Below, one piece after another: positions 34,884-42,101 of a DNA stretch of 64,000 bases. How positions within the stretch are numbered: position 1 is the stretch's first letter; each line of letters opens with the position of its first letter. The notes beneath the pieces are model-generated. The model saw nothing but the letters and a program-made list of their open reading frames with translations, had not been told where the DNA came from and did not search any database. A program made the position numbers and the translations under genes. Source of the stretch: Oceanicella actignis (GTDB taxonomy: Bacteria > Pseudomonadota > Alphaproteobacteria > Rhodobacterales > Rhodobacteraceae); contig NZ_VNHJ01000001.1 of assembly GCF_008124525.1 (NCBI RefSeq), positions 530,120-594,119 of the forward strand, read 5' to 3'.

Positions 34884-35293
34884 GCGCTCCAATGTGGACC
34901 TTTCCGCGCGGCGGCGCCAAGCGGCCCGACGCCTCGCGGCGCCGTGTCGCAGCCGCGCCGCGGGCGCGCGGGCGATCGGGCCGCGACGCCGCTTGCGCGC
35001 GCCGCGCCGGACTCGCGGCCGCCGGATCGCCGCCCGATCGCCGCCGCCTCGGCCGCCGCCGCGCTTGCGTGGCCGCGCCCGCCCGGTTCGGCCCCGTTCG
35101 GCCCGGTTCGGCCCGATTCGGCCTGCGGCTTCCCGGCGCTCGCACGGTGGGCGCCGCGGAGCGGGGCGCGAAAAAAATCGACGCCGCGCGACGGAACCCG
35201 CCCTGGCGGCCGTTGAAGCTGCGTCCCCTGGTCGGCAAGGCGCGCCGCGCGCCGCCCCTGGGACGGCAACGACATGACAAGGAGACGCGCGTG
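34884..35293. other. Gene-free divergent region (0.4 kb) with decamer repeats
   Basis: No plausible gene. It must contain the promoters of the DUF983 and EF-hand genes, but no clear -35/-10 pair stands out. GGAACC at about 35183 resembles an ECF -35 element, but its nearest CGTT is only 13 bp away, shorter than usual. Four decamer repeats lie at 35081-35120. Confidence 0.5.
35081..35120 (+). repeat. Four tandem 10-bp repeats
   Basis: GCCCGGTTCG, GCCCCGTTCG, GCCCGGTTCG and GCCCGATTCG run head to tail with one or two changes per unit. The 10-bp period equals one helical turn, as in arrays of protein-binding sites, but no protein is implied by sequence alone. Confidence 0.85.
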
Positions 35294-35905
35294 ATGAACG
35301 CATCGAAACTCTCGGGACTGAGAACCGCCGCCTTCGCCGCCGCCGCCCTGGCCGCGCTGGGCGCCGCCGGCATGGCGGCCGCGCAGGCCATGGGGCCGGG
35401 CGACGGGCCCCGCCATGGCCCCGAGCGCATCTTCGAGCGCCACGACGCCAACGGCGACGGCAAGATCGACCGCGCCGAGATGGCCGCCGGGCCCCTCGGC
35501 GCCTTCGCCGCCATCGACGCCGACGGCGACGGCAAGGTCACGGCCAAGGAGCTTGTCGCGCGCATGGAGGCGCTGCGCGCCGAGCGCATGGCGCGCAAGG
35601 CCGCGGGCATGGTCTCGCGCATGGACAAGGACGGCGACGGCGCCCTCTCCGAGCAGGAGCTGGCCGCCGCCGACGCCGACAAGGCCGCGCGCCGGGCGAT
35701 GATGTTCGACATGCTCGACGCGAATGACGACGGCGTCGTCACCAGGGAAGAGGCCGCCGAGCGCATGAAGCTGATGCGCGAGCACCACGCGCGCATGCAT
35801 GGCGGCGACGGTCCGCGACACGGCCACGGTCCGCGCGGCGGCGAAGGTCCGCGCGACGGTCATGGACCCGAGCATGGTCCCAAGCGCATGATGGAATGCG
35901 AGTGA
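35294..35905 (+). CDS. Exported EF-hand protein with His-rich tail
   Basis: The 203-aa protein has a signal peptide (about 1-31). Four canonical EF-hand loops lie at residues 51-62, 75-86, 111-122 and 142-153 (DANGDGKIDRAE, DADGDGKVTAKE, DKDGDGALSEQE, DANDDGVVTREE). A C-terminal tail rich in His, Gly and Pro (about 163-203) could bind transition metals. It should act in the periplasm as a calcium-binding protein. AAGGAGACGC precedes the ATG at 35294 (a GTG lies directly before it). It is followed by an ECF sigma factor gene after a strong hairpin. Confidence 0.9.
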   Translation: MNASKLSGLRTAAFAAAALAALGAAGMAAAQAMGPGDGPRHGPERIFERHDANGDGKIDRAEMAAGPLGAFAAIDADGDGKVTAKELVARMEALRAERMARKAAGMVSRMDKDGDGALSEQELAAADADKAARRAMMFDMLDANDDGVVTREEAAERMKLMREHHARMHGGDGPRHGHGPRGGEGPRDGHGPEHGPKRMMECE

Positions 35906-35919
35906 TCTGACCGGGCCTC

Positions 35920-35947
35920 GCCCGCGGCCGTTGCGGCGGCCGCGGGC
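35920..35947 (+). terminator. Intercistronic 11-bp hairpin between EF-hand and sigma factor genes
   Basis: GCCCGCGGCCG, a 6-nt loop and CGGCCGCGGGC pair perfectly. It begins 15 bp after the EF-hand stop and ends 27 bp before the sigma factor ATG. There is no T-run, so it may attenuate or process the transcript rather than end it. Confidence 0.5.
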
Positions 35948-35974
35948 TCGAACGGAAAGGACGGCGCGGGACGC

Positions 35975-36604
35975 ATGGCCATGCCGCTTGACGCCCAGAG
36001 CGCGCGCGAAGCCCCGGCCGAGGCGGGCGCGCCCGAAGAGGACGACGCGCTGATGGCGCGCTTCGCCGCCGGCGACCGGCGCGCCGCGCAGCTGCTGACC
36101 GAGCGGCTCGCCCCGCGCGCGCTGGCGGTGGCCATGCGCATGCTCGCCGACCGGCACGAGGCCGAGGACGTGACGCAGGAGGCCTTCCTGCGGCTCTGGC
36201 GTCAGGCGCCGAGCTGGCGCGCGGGGCAGGCGGCGCCGGGCACATGGCTGCACCGGGTGGTCGCCAATCTGTGCATCGACCGCCTGCGCCGCCGCGCGCG
36301 CATCAGCGACGCGCCCCCGCCCGATCGCGAGGATGAGGGGCCTTCGGCGCTCGAGCGCATCTCGGCCCGGCAAGAGGCCGCGCGCCTGCGCGCCGAGATC
36401 GACGCCTTGCCCGACCGCCAGCGCGCCGCCTTGACCATGCGCCATTTCGCCGAGATGTCGAACCCCGAGATCGCCGAGCGCCTTGGCATCAGCGTCGAGG
36501 CGGTCGAAAGCCTTCTGGCCCGCGCCCGGCGCCGCCTTGCGCAGCGCCTGGCAGCGCCCGCCGGCGGCGCGCGTGCGCCGGCAGATGAAAGGAGACGGCC
36601 ATGA
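35975..36604 (+). CDS. ECF-type RNA polymerase sigma factor
   Basis: Encodes 209 aa with sigma-2 and sigma-4 regions only. Region 2 has ALAVAMRMLADRHEAEDVTQEAFLRLWR (about 49-76) and TWLHRVVANLCIDRLRRRAR. Region 4 has LPDRQRAALTMRHFAEMSNPEIAERLGIS followed by VEAVESLLARARRRL. It directs polymerase to stress promoters. The ATG of the next gene overlaps its stop (ATGA), the usual sigma/anti-sigma coupling. Targets unknown; the flanking exported proteins suggest an envelope or metal signal. Confidence 0.93.
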   Translation: MAMPLDAQSAREAPAEAGAPEEDDALMARFAAGDRRAAQLLTERLAPRALAVAMRMLADRHEAEDVTQEAFLRLWRQAPSWRAGQAAPGTWLHRVVANLCIDRLRRRARISDAPPPDREDEGPSALERISARQEAARLRAEIDALPDRQRAALTMRHFAEMSNPEIAERLGISVEAVESLLARARRRLAQRLAAPAGGARAPADERRRP

Positions 36605-37185
36605 GCCCCAACGATCCGGTCCGCGCGCCCATGACCCTTGCGCAGTTCGAGGATCTGGCGCTGCGCCACGGCCCCGACCTTGACGACTGGCCCGCCGCGG
36701 CGCGGCCGGGCGCGCTGGCGCTGCTCGAGGCATCGGCCGAGGCGCGGGCGGTGCAGGCCGGAGCGGCCGCGCTGTGGCGTGCGCTCGACGCTCTGGCCGC
36801 CGAAGCCGAGGCGCCCTCGCCCGGGCTGAGCGCGCGCATCCTGGCCGCGGCCGAGGCGCAGGCCGGCGCCGCGCCGCCCGAGGCCGCGCGCCCCCCGCGC
36901 CCCCCTGCGGCCGAGGCGCGGCGGGGCAGGGCGGGGGCGCGCCGCCTCCTCGGGGCGGCGCGCCGGGCGCTGACGGGCGCCGCCGGCGCGGGCGCGGCGA
37001 TGGCCGCCAGCCTGATGCTGGGCGCATGGCTGGGCTATGCGGCGCTGCCCGCGGGCGCGAACATGGCCGCGCTTTCGACCGCGTTCCCGGCCGCGGCGGG
37101 TCTAGAGACCGACGCCGGCGCCGACCTTCTGTCCCAGCCGCTTTTCGCCGAGATCGACGCCGAACTTGAACAGGACGCACGCTGA
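36601..37185 (+). CDS. Probable anti-sigma factor, single-pass membrane protein
   Basis: Encodes 194 aa. A cytosolic Ala-rich helical N-terminal part (about 1-110) leads to one membrane helix (about 125-147), and a short periplasmic end holds DLLSQPLFAEID. It has no cysteine, so it lacks the zinc-binding anti-sigma motif. The call rests on its ATGA overlap with the sigma factor gene and its topology. The N-terminal pattern MTLAQFEDLALRHGPDLDDWP is similar to uncharacterised rhodobacterial proteins found next to ECF genes. Confidence 0.75.
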   Translation: MSPNDPVRAPMTLAQFEDLALRHGPDLDDWPAAARPGALALLEASAEARAVQAGAAALWRALDALAAEAEAPSPGLSARILAAAEAQAGAAPPEAARPPRPPAAEARRGRAGARRLLGAARRALTGAAGAGAAMAASLMLGAWLGYAALPAGANMAALSTAFPAAAGLETDAGADLLSQPLFAEIDAELEQDAR

Positions 37186-37186
37186 C

Positions 37187-37738
37187 ATGGCCCAAGACAA
37201 GCACGACCTCGACCCGACCGAAGCGCCGCGCGGCGAGGCGCCCGCGCCCCCCGCGCGCCGCTGGGGGCCGGCGCGCTGGGCGCTGGCGGCGTCGCTGTGC
37301 CTGAACCTTCTGTTCATCGGCGCGGCGGCGGGGCTGGCGCTGCGCCTGCATGGCCATCCCCATGACCAGGCCGCGCCCGCCGGCTTCGACCGCTTCACCC
37401 TGCGCCGGGTGATGCGCATGATGCCCGAGGACGAGCGCGCGCGCGCCCATGAGCTGATGCGCGCCCATCGCGACGAGCTGCGCGCGGCGCGCGATCGGCG
37501 CGACGCGGCGCGCGCGCAGCTGGCGCGGGCCCTGGCGGCCGAGCCCTTCTCGGCCGACGCGCTGCGCGCGGCCCTGCGCGCGGCGCGCGAGGCCGAGCGC
37601 AGCATGCGCGACGTCGCCGACGACGCCTTCGTCGCCTTCGCCGCCACCCTTTCGCCCGAGGCCCGCCGGCGCATCGCCGAAGAGCTGCGCCGTCCGCCGC
37701 CCCATTCGGGGCCGCGCCCCCGCGCCGACCGTGAATGA
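37187..37738 (+). CDS. CpxP/Spy-like periplasmic heavy-metal sensor protein
   Basis: The 183-aa protein has an N-terminal membrane helix (about 33-52) and a long helical periplasmic part rich in Arg, Ala and His. RRVMRMMPEDERARAHELMRAHRDEL and a later LSPEARRRIAEEL are degenerate forms of the LTxxQ motifs of CpxP/Spy/ZraP proteins (periplasmic heavy-metal sensor family). It follows the anti-sigma candidate after 1 bp and could modulate it from the periplasm. The ATG at 37187 is preferred over a TTG at 37166. Confidence 0.8.
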   Translation: MAQDKHDLDPTEAPRGEAPAPPARRWGPARWALAASLCLNLLFIGAAAGLALRLHGHPHDQAAPAGFDRFTLRRVMRMMPEDERARAHELMRAHRDELRAARDRRDAARAQLARALAAEPFSADALRAALRAAREAERSMRDVADDAFVAFAATLSPEARRRIAEELRRPPPHSGPRPRADRE

Positions 37739-37761
37739 TGTCTCAAAAATCAATAAATGGG

Positions 37762-37788
37762 CTTGAAACATCCATTCGGATGTCCAAG
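37762..37788. promoter_or_regulatory. Dyad overlapping the promoter of the XRE-SulP genes
   Basis: ACATCC-ATTC-GGATGT (37768-37783) is a perfect dyad, flanked by a further CTTG/CAAG pair. It lies between TTGAAA (37763-37768) and GATATG (37788-37793), a 19-bp-spaced promoter-like pair about 30 bp before the XRE gene. An operator inside the spacer fits repression, perhaps by the XRE product. Confidence 0.5.
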
Positions 37789-37819
37789 ATATGCATCGCC
37801 TCTGCAAGAGCGAGTCGCC

Positions 37820-38116
37820 ATGATCACCGCCGCACAGATGCGCGCCGCCAGGGCGCTGCTTGGAATGGACCAGAAGACTCTGGCCGAGCTGTCGGGCCTG
37901 TCGGTTCCGACCATCCAGCGCATGGAGGCCAGCGAGGGCGTCGTGCGCGGTTCGGCCAACAGTCTGACGCGGGTGATCGAGGCGTTCGAGCTTGCGGGGG
38001 TCGAGCTGATCGGCGAGGGGGCGGCAAGCCCTGCGGGCGGGCGCGGCGTGCGCCTCAGATCCTCTTGCGCCCCGGCTCGGAACGAAACCGACGCGACGGC
38101 GACCGCCCAGTGCTGA
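37820..38116 (+). CDS. Small XRE-family (HTH) transcriptional regulator
   Basis: Encodes 98 aa. A Cro/C1-type HTH fills residues 1-68: AAQMRAARALLGMDQKTLAE, LSGLSVPTIQRMEASEG, LTRVIEAFELAGVELIGEG. The tail is short and unstructured. AAGAGCGAG lies before the ATG at 37820. It is followed 41 bp later by the SulP gene, and a strong dyad sits in its promoter, so it probably represses its own operon. An upstream in-frame ATG at 37757 lies within the promoter and is unlikely. Confidence 0.88.
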   Translation: MITAAQMRAARALLGMDQKTLAELSGLSVPTIQRMEASEGVVRGSANSLTRVIEAFELAGVELIGEGAASPAGGRGVRLRSSCAPARNETDATATAQC

Positions 38117-38157
38117 CGGACGATCCTGCCGCGGCCTGATCCAAGGCGCCGCCAGAC

Positions 38158-39897
38158 ATGAACCGCATTCCAGCCTCTGCGCCCGAAACGCCAAGCTTCG
38201 CCGATCTTTACACGCCCAAGCTCGTGACCGTCCTGCGCGAAGGCTACGGCCTTGGCCATCTGCGCGCCGACGCCGTGGCGGGCCTGACCGTGGCCATCGT
38301 GGCGCTGCCGCTGTCCATGGCCATCGCCATCGCCTCGGGCGCGACTCCGGCGCAGGGGCTGTGGACGGCCATCGTCGGCGGGTTTCTGGTGTCGCTGCTG
38401 GGCGGCTCGCGCTTTCAGATCGGCGGGCCGGCGGGCGCCTTCATCGTGCTGGTCTCGGCGACGGTCGCGCAGCACGGGATGGACGGCCTGATCCTGGCCA
38501 CCTTCCTGTCGGGGATCATCCTGCTGGCGGTGGGGCTTCTGCGGCTGGGGGCCTTCGTCAAGTTCATTCCCTTCCCGGTGACGGTGGGCTTCACCTCGGG
38601 CATCGCGGTCATCATCTTCGCCAGCCAGCTGCGCGAGCTTCTGGGGATGAACCTGACGCACGAGCCGGGGCCGCTGCTCGAGAAGATCCCCGCGCTGTGG
38701 GCCGCGCGCGACACGATCACGCCGCAGGCCGCGGCGCTGTCGGCGGCGACGGCGGGCGCGATCCTTGCGCTGCGGCGCTGGCGGCCCCATTGGCCGGGAA
38801 TGCTGATCGCGGCGGCGGCCGCGGCGGCGGCGGTCGCGGCGCTGGATCTGCCGGTGCAGACCATCGGTACGCGCTTCGGCGGCATTCCCTCGTCGCTGCC
38901 GGCGCCGAAGCTGCCCGACCTCTCGCCGGCCAGGGTGATCGAGATGCTGCCCGCCGCGGCCTCCTTCGCCATGCTTGGCGCGATCGAGTCGCTGCTCTCG
39001 GCGGTGGTGGCCGACGGCATGACCGGGCGGCGGCACCGCTCGAACTGCGAGCTGGTCGCCCAGGGCGTGGCGAACATGGGCTCGGCCCTGTTCGGCGGCA
39101 TCTGCGTGACCGGGACCATCGCGCGCACCGCCACGAATGTGCGCGCCGGCGCCCATGGGCCGGTGTCGGGCATGCTGCACGCGCTGTTCCTGCTGCTGTT
39201 CGTGCTGGTCGCGGCGCCGCTGGCCTCTTACGTGCCGCTGGCGGCGCTGGCGGGCATCCTGGCGGTCGTGGCCTGGAACATGATCGAGCGCCCGGCCATC
39301 GCCGCGCTGGCGCGCTCGGGCGCGGGCGAGACGATGGTGCTGGCGCTGACCTTCCTGCTGACCGTCTTCCGCGACCTGACCGAGGCGATCGTGGCGGGGG
39401 TGGCGCTGGGCTCGGTGCTGTTCATCCACCGCATGAGCCGCATGACCGCCATCGCCGCCGAAACCCCGCTGGTTCCGCAGGACATGCCCGACGATGCCGA
39501 GCCCCGCCGCCCCTATGACGAGGCCGCCGCCGCGGACCCCGACGTGGTGGTCTACCGCATCCGCGGCGTGCTGTTCTTCGGCGCGGCGGCCTCGATCGCC
39601 TCGGTGCTGGACCGCATCCAGGACACGCATCGGGCGCTCATCATCGATTTCTCCGAGGCGCCGATGCTCGATTCCACCGGCGCCAGCATGATCGAGGGGC
39701 TGGCGCGCAAGATGCACCGGCGCGGCGTGACGCTGTGGCTGACCGGCGCGCGGCGCGACATCCGCCGGGTGCTGCTGGCCCATGGCCTGCGGCGGCCCGA
39801 GGCGCGCTACGCCCCCGCGGTCGAGGACGCGCTGCGCGCCATCCGCGCCGAGCGCGCGCGCGAGCGCGCCCCCGCGCCCGAAGCGGCGCAGGCCTGA
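38158..39897 (+). CDS. SulP-family inorganic anion transporter with STAS domain
   Basis: Encodes 579 aa. About ten to fourteen membrane helices are followed by a STAS domain (about 460-560, VVVYRIRGVLFFGAAASIASVLD and LIIDFSEAPMLDSTGASMIEGLAR). The SulP signature is near the N-terminus (AGLTVAIVALPLSMAIAIASG, GSRFQIGGPAGAF). The family carries sulfate, bicarbonate or other anions. It is probably co-transcribed with the XRE gene and stands upstream of the Crp/Fnr gene of the sulfide module. Confidence 0.93.
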   Translation: MNRIPASAPETPSFADLYTPKLVTVLREGYGLGHLRADAVAGLTVAIVALPLSMAIAIASGATPAQGLWTAIVGGFLVSLLGGSRFQIGGPAGAFIVLVSATVAQHGMDGLILATFLSGIILLAVGLLRLGAFVKFIPFPVTVGFTSGIAVIIFASQLRELLGMNLTHEPGPLLEKIPALWAARDTITPQAAALSAATAGAILALRRWRPHWPGMLIAAAAAAAAVAALDLPVQTIGTRFGGIPSSLPAPKLPDLSPARVIEMLPAAASFAMLGAIESLLSAVVADGMTGRRHRSNCELVAQGVANMGSALFGGICVTGTIARTATNVRAGAHGPVSGMLHALFLLLFVLVAAPLASYVPLAALAGILAVVAWNMIERPAIAALARSGAGETMVLALTFLLTVFRDLTEAIVAGVALGSVLFIHRMSRMTAIAAETPLVPQDMPDDAEPRRPYDEAAAADPDVVVYRIRGVLFFGAAASIASVLDRIQDTHRALIIDFSEAPMLDSTGASMIEGLARKMHRRGVTLWLTGARRDIRRVLLAHGLRRPEARYAPAVEDALRAIRAERARERAPAPEAAQA

Positions 39898-40002
39898 GCG
39901 CGCGGACGGCGCGGCGGGATTTATGCGAAAAATTCGTGTGGTTTCTTCCCTGATCGCTTGCTTTGCGCTAGGTTGTCGCGTGCAACGATCAGGAGAGCCG
40001 AA

Positions 40003-40713
40003 GTGAAGGAAACCGTCGCTCCCGCCGCGCCGCGCCCCGGCGCCCTGGGCGCCCATGCGGGCTGGACGGGGCGCTTCGCCGGACTGGCGCGGCTGAGCCC
40101 GACGCTGCGCCGCAAGCTCGAGGACGCCGCGCGCCTGCGCCGCTTCGCCGCCGGCGAGCGCGTCTTCGGCCCCGGCGAGAAGCCGCGCGGCATGCTGTTC
40201 CTGCTGTCGGGCGCGGTGCGCGTGCACCAGACCTCGCCCGGCGGGCGCGAGATCGTGCTCTACCGCGTCGCGGCGGGGGAAAGCTGCGTGATGACCGCCG
40301 CCTGCCTGTTCGCCGAGCAAAGCTATCATGGCGAGGGCGTGGCCGAGACCGACGTGGTCGCCGCCGAGGCGCCGCGCGCCACCTTCGAGGCGCTTCTGGC
40401 CGATTCGCCCGAGTTCCGCGACTTCGTCTTCGCCGCCTACTCGCACCGCATGATCGAGCTGTTCCGCGTGGTCGAGGACGTGGTCTTCGGGCGCATGGAC
40501 CTGCGCATCGCCGAGCGCCTGTGCCAGCTGGCCGACGAGGAGGGCGTCGCGCGCGTCACCCATCAGGACCTTGCGGCCGAGCTGGGCACCGCGCGCGAGG
40601 TGGTCTCGCGCCAGCTGGCCGAGTTCCAGCGCCGCGGCTGGATCGAGCAGGGGCGCGGGCGCGTGCGCCTCGCCGACCGCGCGGCGCTGGCGCGCTTCGC
40701 CGCCTCGGCCTGA
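40003..40713 (+). CDS. Crp/Fnr-family transcriptional regulator
   Basis: Encodes 236 aa. A cyclic-nucleotide-binding-like beta-roll (about 25-145) holds GERVFGPGEKPRGMLFLLSG; a dimer helix and a winged HTH (about 165-225, THQDLAAELGTAREVVSRQL) follow. The roll contains C95 and C101 (GESCVMTAACLF), with a third Cys at 174. It lacks the four-cysteine FeS set of FNR and a clear cAMP-binding Arg/Ser pocket. Upstream of sulfide-oxidation genes, paired cysteines suggest sensing of reactive sulfur, but that is inference. It uses a GTG start at 40003 after AGGAGAGCCGA. Confidence 0.9.
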   Translation: MKETVAPAAPRPGALGAHAGWTGRFAGLARLSPTLRRKLEDAARLRRFAAGERVFGPGEKPRGMLFLLSGAVRVHQTSPGGREIVLYRVAAGESCVMTAACLFAEQSYHGEGVAETDVVAAEAPRATFEALLADSPEFRDFVFAAYSHRMIELFRVVEDVVFGRMDLRIAERLCQLADEEGVARVTHQDLAAELGTAREVVSRQLAEFQRRGWIEQGRGRVRLADRAALARFAASA

Positions 40714-40741
40714 GGGCGGGGGCGGGAAAATCGCGCGTTGT

Positions 40742-40754
40742 GTGACCTAGTCAC
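40742..40754. promoter_or_regulatory. Crp/Fnr-like dyad upstream of the DUF2892-PDO-SQR genes
   Basis: GTGAC-CTA-GTCAC is a perfect dyad within TGTGACCTAGTCACTG. A -10-like TATGTT lies at 40779-40784 without a good -35, placing the dyad centre near -42 from the expected start. That is the class II activator position for Crp/Fnr proteins, whose gene is immediately upstream. Confidence 0.6.
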
Positions 40755-40815
40755 TGAAGGCGGCGCGCGGCGTCTCCATATGTTTCTCACGCAAACCGTC
40801 CAGGAGGATGAGGAC

Positions 40816-41031
40816 ATGACCAGGAACGTTGGAACCATCGACCGCGCGATCCGCGCCCTGATCGGGCTGGCGGCGCTCTGGCTCGCCTTCGCCTCGGACT
40901 GGGCGCCGGCGCGCGAGGGCGCGGGCTTCTGGCTGGCGGCGATCGTCGGCGTCGTGATGCTGGCCACCGCCGCCGTCAGCATGTGCCCGCTCTACCGCAT
41001 TCTCGGCATCCGCACCTGCAAGGAGTGCTGA
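40816..41031 (+). CDS. DUF2892 (YgaP-type) inner membrane protein
   Basis: The 71-aa protein starts MTRNVGTIDRAIRALIGLAA, the hallmark of the YgaP transmembrane family, and has two helices (about 12-28 and 38-56). It ends with CPLYRILGIRTCKEC, which provides three cysteines. In other bacteria this domain is fused to a rhodanese or lies in sulfide and persulfide operons. AGGAGGATGAGG precedes the ATG at 40816. Confidence 0.92.
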   Translation: MTRNVGTIDRAIRALIGLAALWLAFASDWAPAREGAGFWLAAIVGVVMLATAAVSMCPLYRILGIRTCKEC

Positions 41032-41062
41032 CGCCGCCCCGCGACGGATCAGGAGACAGGCC

Positions 41063-42019
41063 ATGAACGAGATGAACCAGCAGCAGCGCATGGACGCGCA
41101 CAACGCCCGCATGAGCGAAGAGATCGCCCGCCCGATCGCGGGCTATCCGGTGAACATGCAGGTCCGCCCCGAGGTCGAGGGCTTCTATGACGAGGCCACG
41201 GCCACCATCAGCTACATCGTCAAGGACCCGACCTCGAACGCCTGCGCGGTGATCGACAGCGTGATGGACATCGACTACGCCGCCGGGCGCATCACCTTCG
41301 ATCACGCCGACATGCTCATCGCCCGCATCCGCGAGCGCGGGCTCGAGCTGCAGTGGATCATCGAGACCCACGCCCATGCCGACCACCTGTCGGCCGCGCC
41401 CTACATCCAGCAGAAGCTGGGCGGCAAGATCGGCATCGGCGAGAACATCAGGATCGTGCAGGAGGTCTTCGGCAAGATCTTCAACGAGGGCACCGAGTTC
41501 CAGCGCGACGGCAGCCAGTTCGACGCCCTGTTCAAGGACGGCGAAACCTACATGATTGGCAACATGCAGGCCTTCGCCATGCACACGCCGGGCCACACGC
41601 CCGCCTGCATGACGCATGTGATCGGCGACGCGGCCTTCGTGGGCGACACGCTGTTCATGCCCGACGGCGGCTCGGCGCGCGCCGACTTCCCCGGCGGCGA
41701 CGCGGGCATGCTCTACGACTCGATCATGAAGGTGCTCAGCCTGCCGGACGAGATGCGCCTGTTCATGTGCCACGACTACAAGCCCGGCGGCCGCGAGGTG
41801 AAGTGGGAGACCACCGTCGCCGAGGAAAAGGCCCACAACATCCATGTCGGCGGCGGGCGCACGCGCGAAGAGTTCGTCAAGCTGCGAACCGAGCGCGACA
41901 AGACGCTGTCCATGCCGACGCTGATCATCCCCTCGATCCAGGTGAACATCCGCGCCGGCCGCATCCCGCGCGACAAGGACGGCAACGAGATGCTCAAGGT
42001 GCCGATCAACAAGCTCTGA
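41063..42019 (+). CDS. MBL-fold hydrolase, probable persulfide dioxygenase
   Basis: Encodes 318 aa. The metal motif THAHADH (H103, H105, D107, H108) is followed by HTPGHTPACMTHVIGD and FVGDTLFMPDGGSARADFPGG. The ARADFPGGDA string is typical of ETHE1/Blh-type persulfide dioxygenases, mononuclear iron enzymes that oxidise glutathione persulfide to sulfite. GGMGxxGARxRDF-like features and the SQR neighbour support this over glyoxalase II. CAGGAGACAGG precedes the start, 31 bp after the DUF2892 gene. Confidence 0.9.
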   Translation: MNEMNQQQRMDAHNARMSEEIARPIAGYPVNMQVRPEVEGFYDEATATISYIVKDPTSNACAVIDSVMDIDYAAGRITFDHADMLIARIRERGLELQWIIETHAHADHLSAAPYIQQKLGGKIGIGENIRIVQEVFGKIFNEGTEFQRDGSQFDALFKDGETYMIGNMQAFAMHTPGHTPACMTHVIGDAAFVGDTLFMPDGGSARADFPGGDAGMLYDSIMKVLSLPDEMRLFMCHDYKPGGREVKWETTVAEEKAHNIHVGGGRTREEFVKLRTERDKTLSMPTLIIPSIQVNIRAGRIPRDKDGNEMLKVPINKL

Positions 42020-42101
42020 GCGCGGCTTGCCGAACGCGTTGCGCAGCAGCTCCGGCGCGCCCCCGAACGGGGCGCGCCGCGTGGGAGGAAGGGGTTTCGT
42101 C

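Noticed and set aside
35183..35210. ECF-type promoter (GGAACC ... CGTT) before the EF-hand gene
   Set aside because: The spacing between the two elements is about 13 bp rather than 16-17, so I do not call it a promoter.
34880..38194. Minus-strand open frame of about 1100 codons across the EF-hand and sigma factor genes
   Set aside because: It is antisense to four well-supported genes and has low-complexity composition with no start context.
37750..40563. Minus-strand open frame of over 900 codons opposite the SulP and Crp/Fnr genes
   Set aside because: Gln/His/Arg/Gly repeats typical of reverse-frame readings; the plus-strand genes have clear family motifs.
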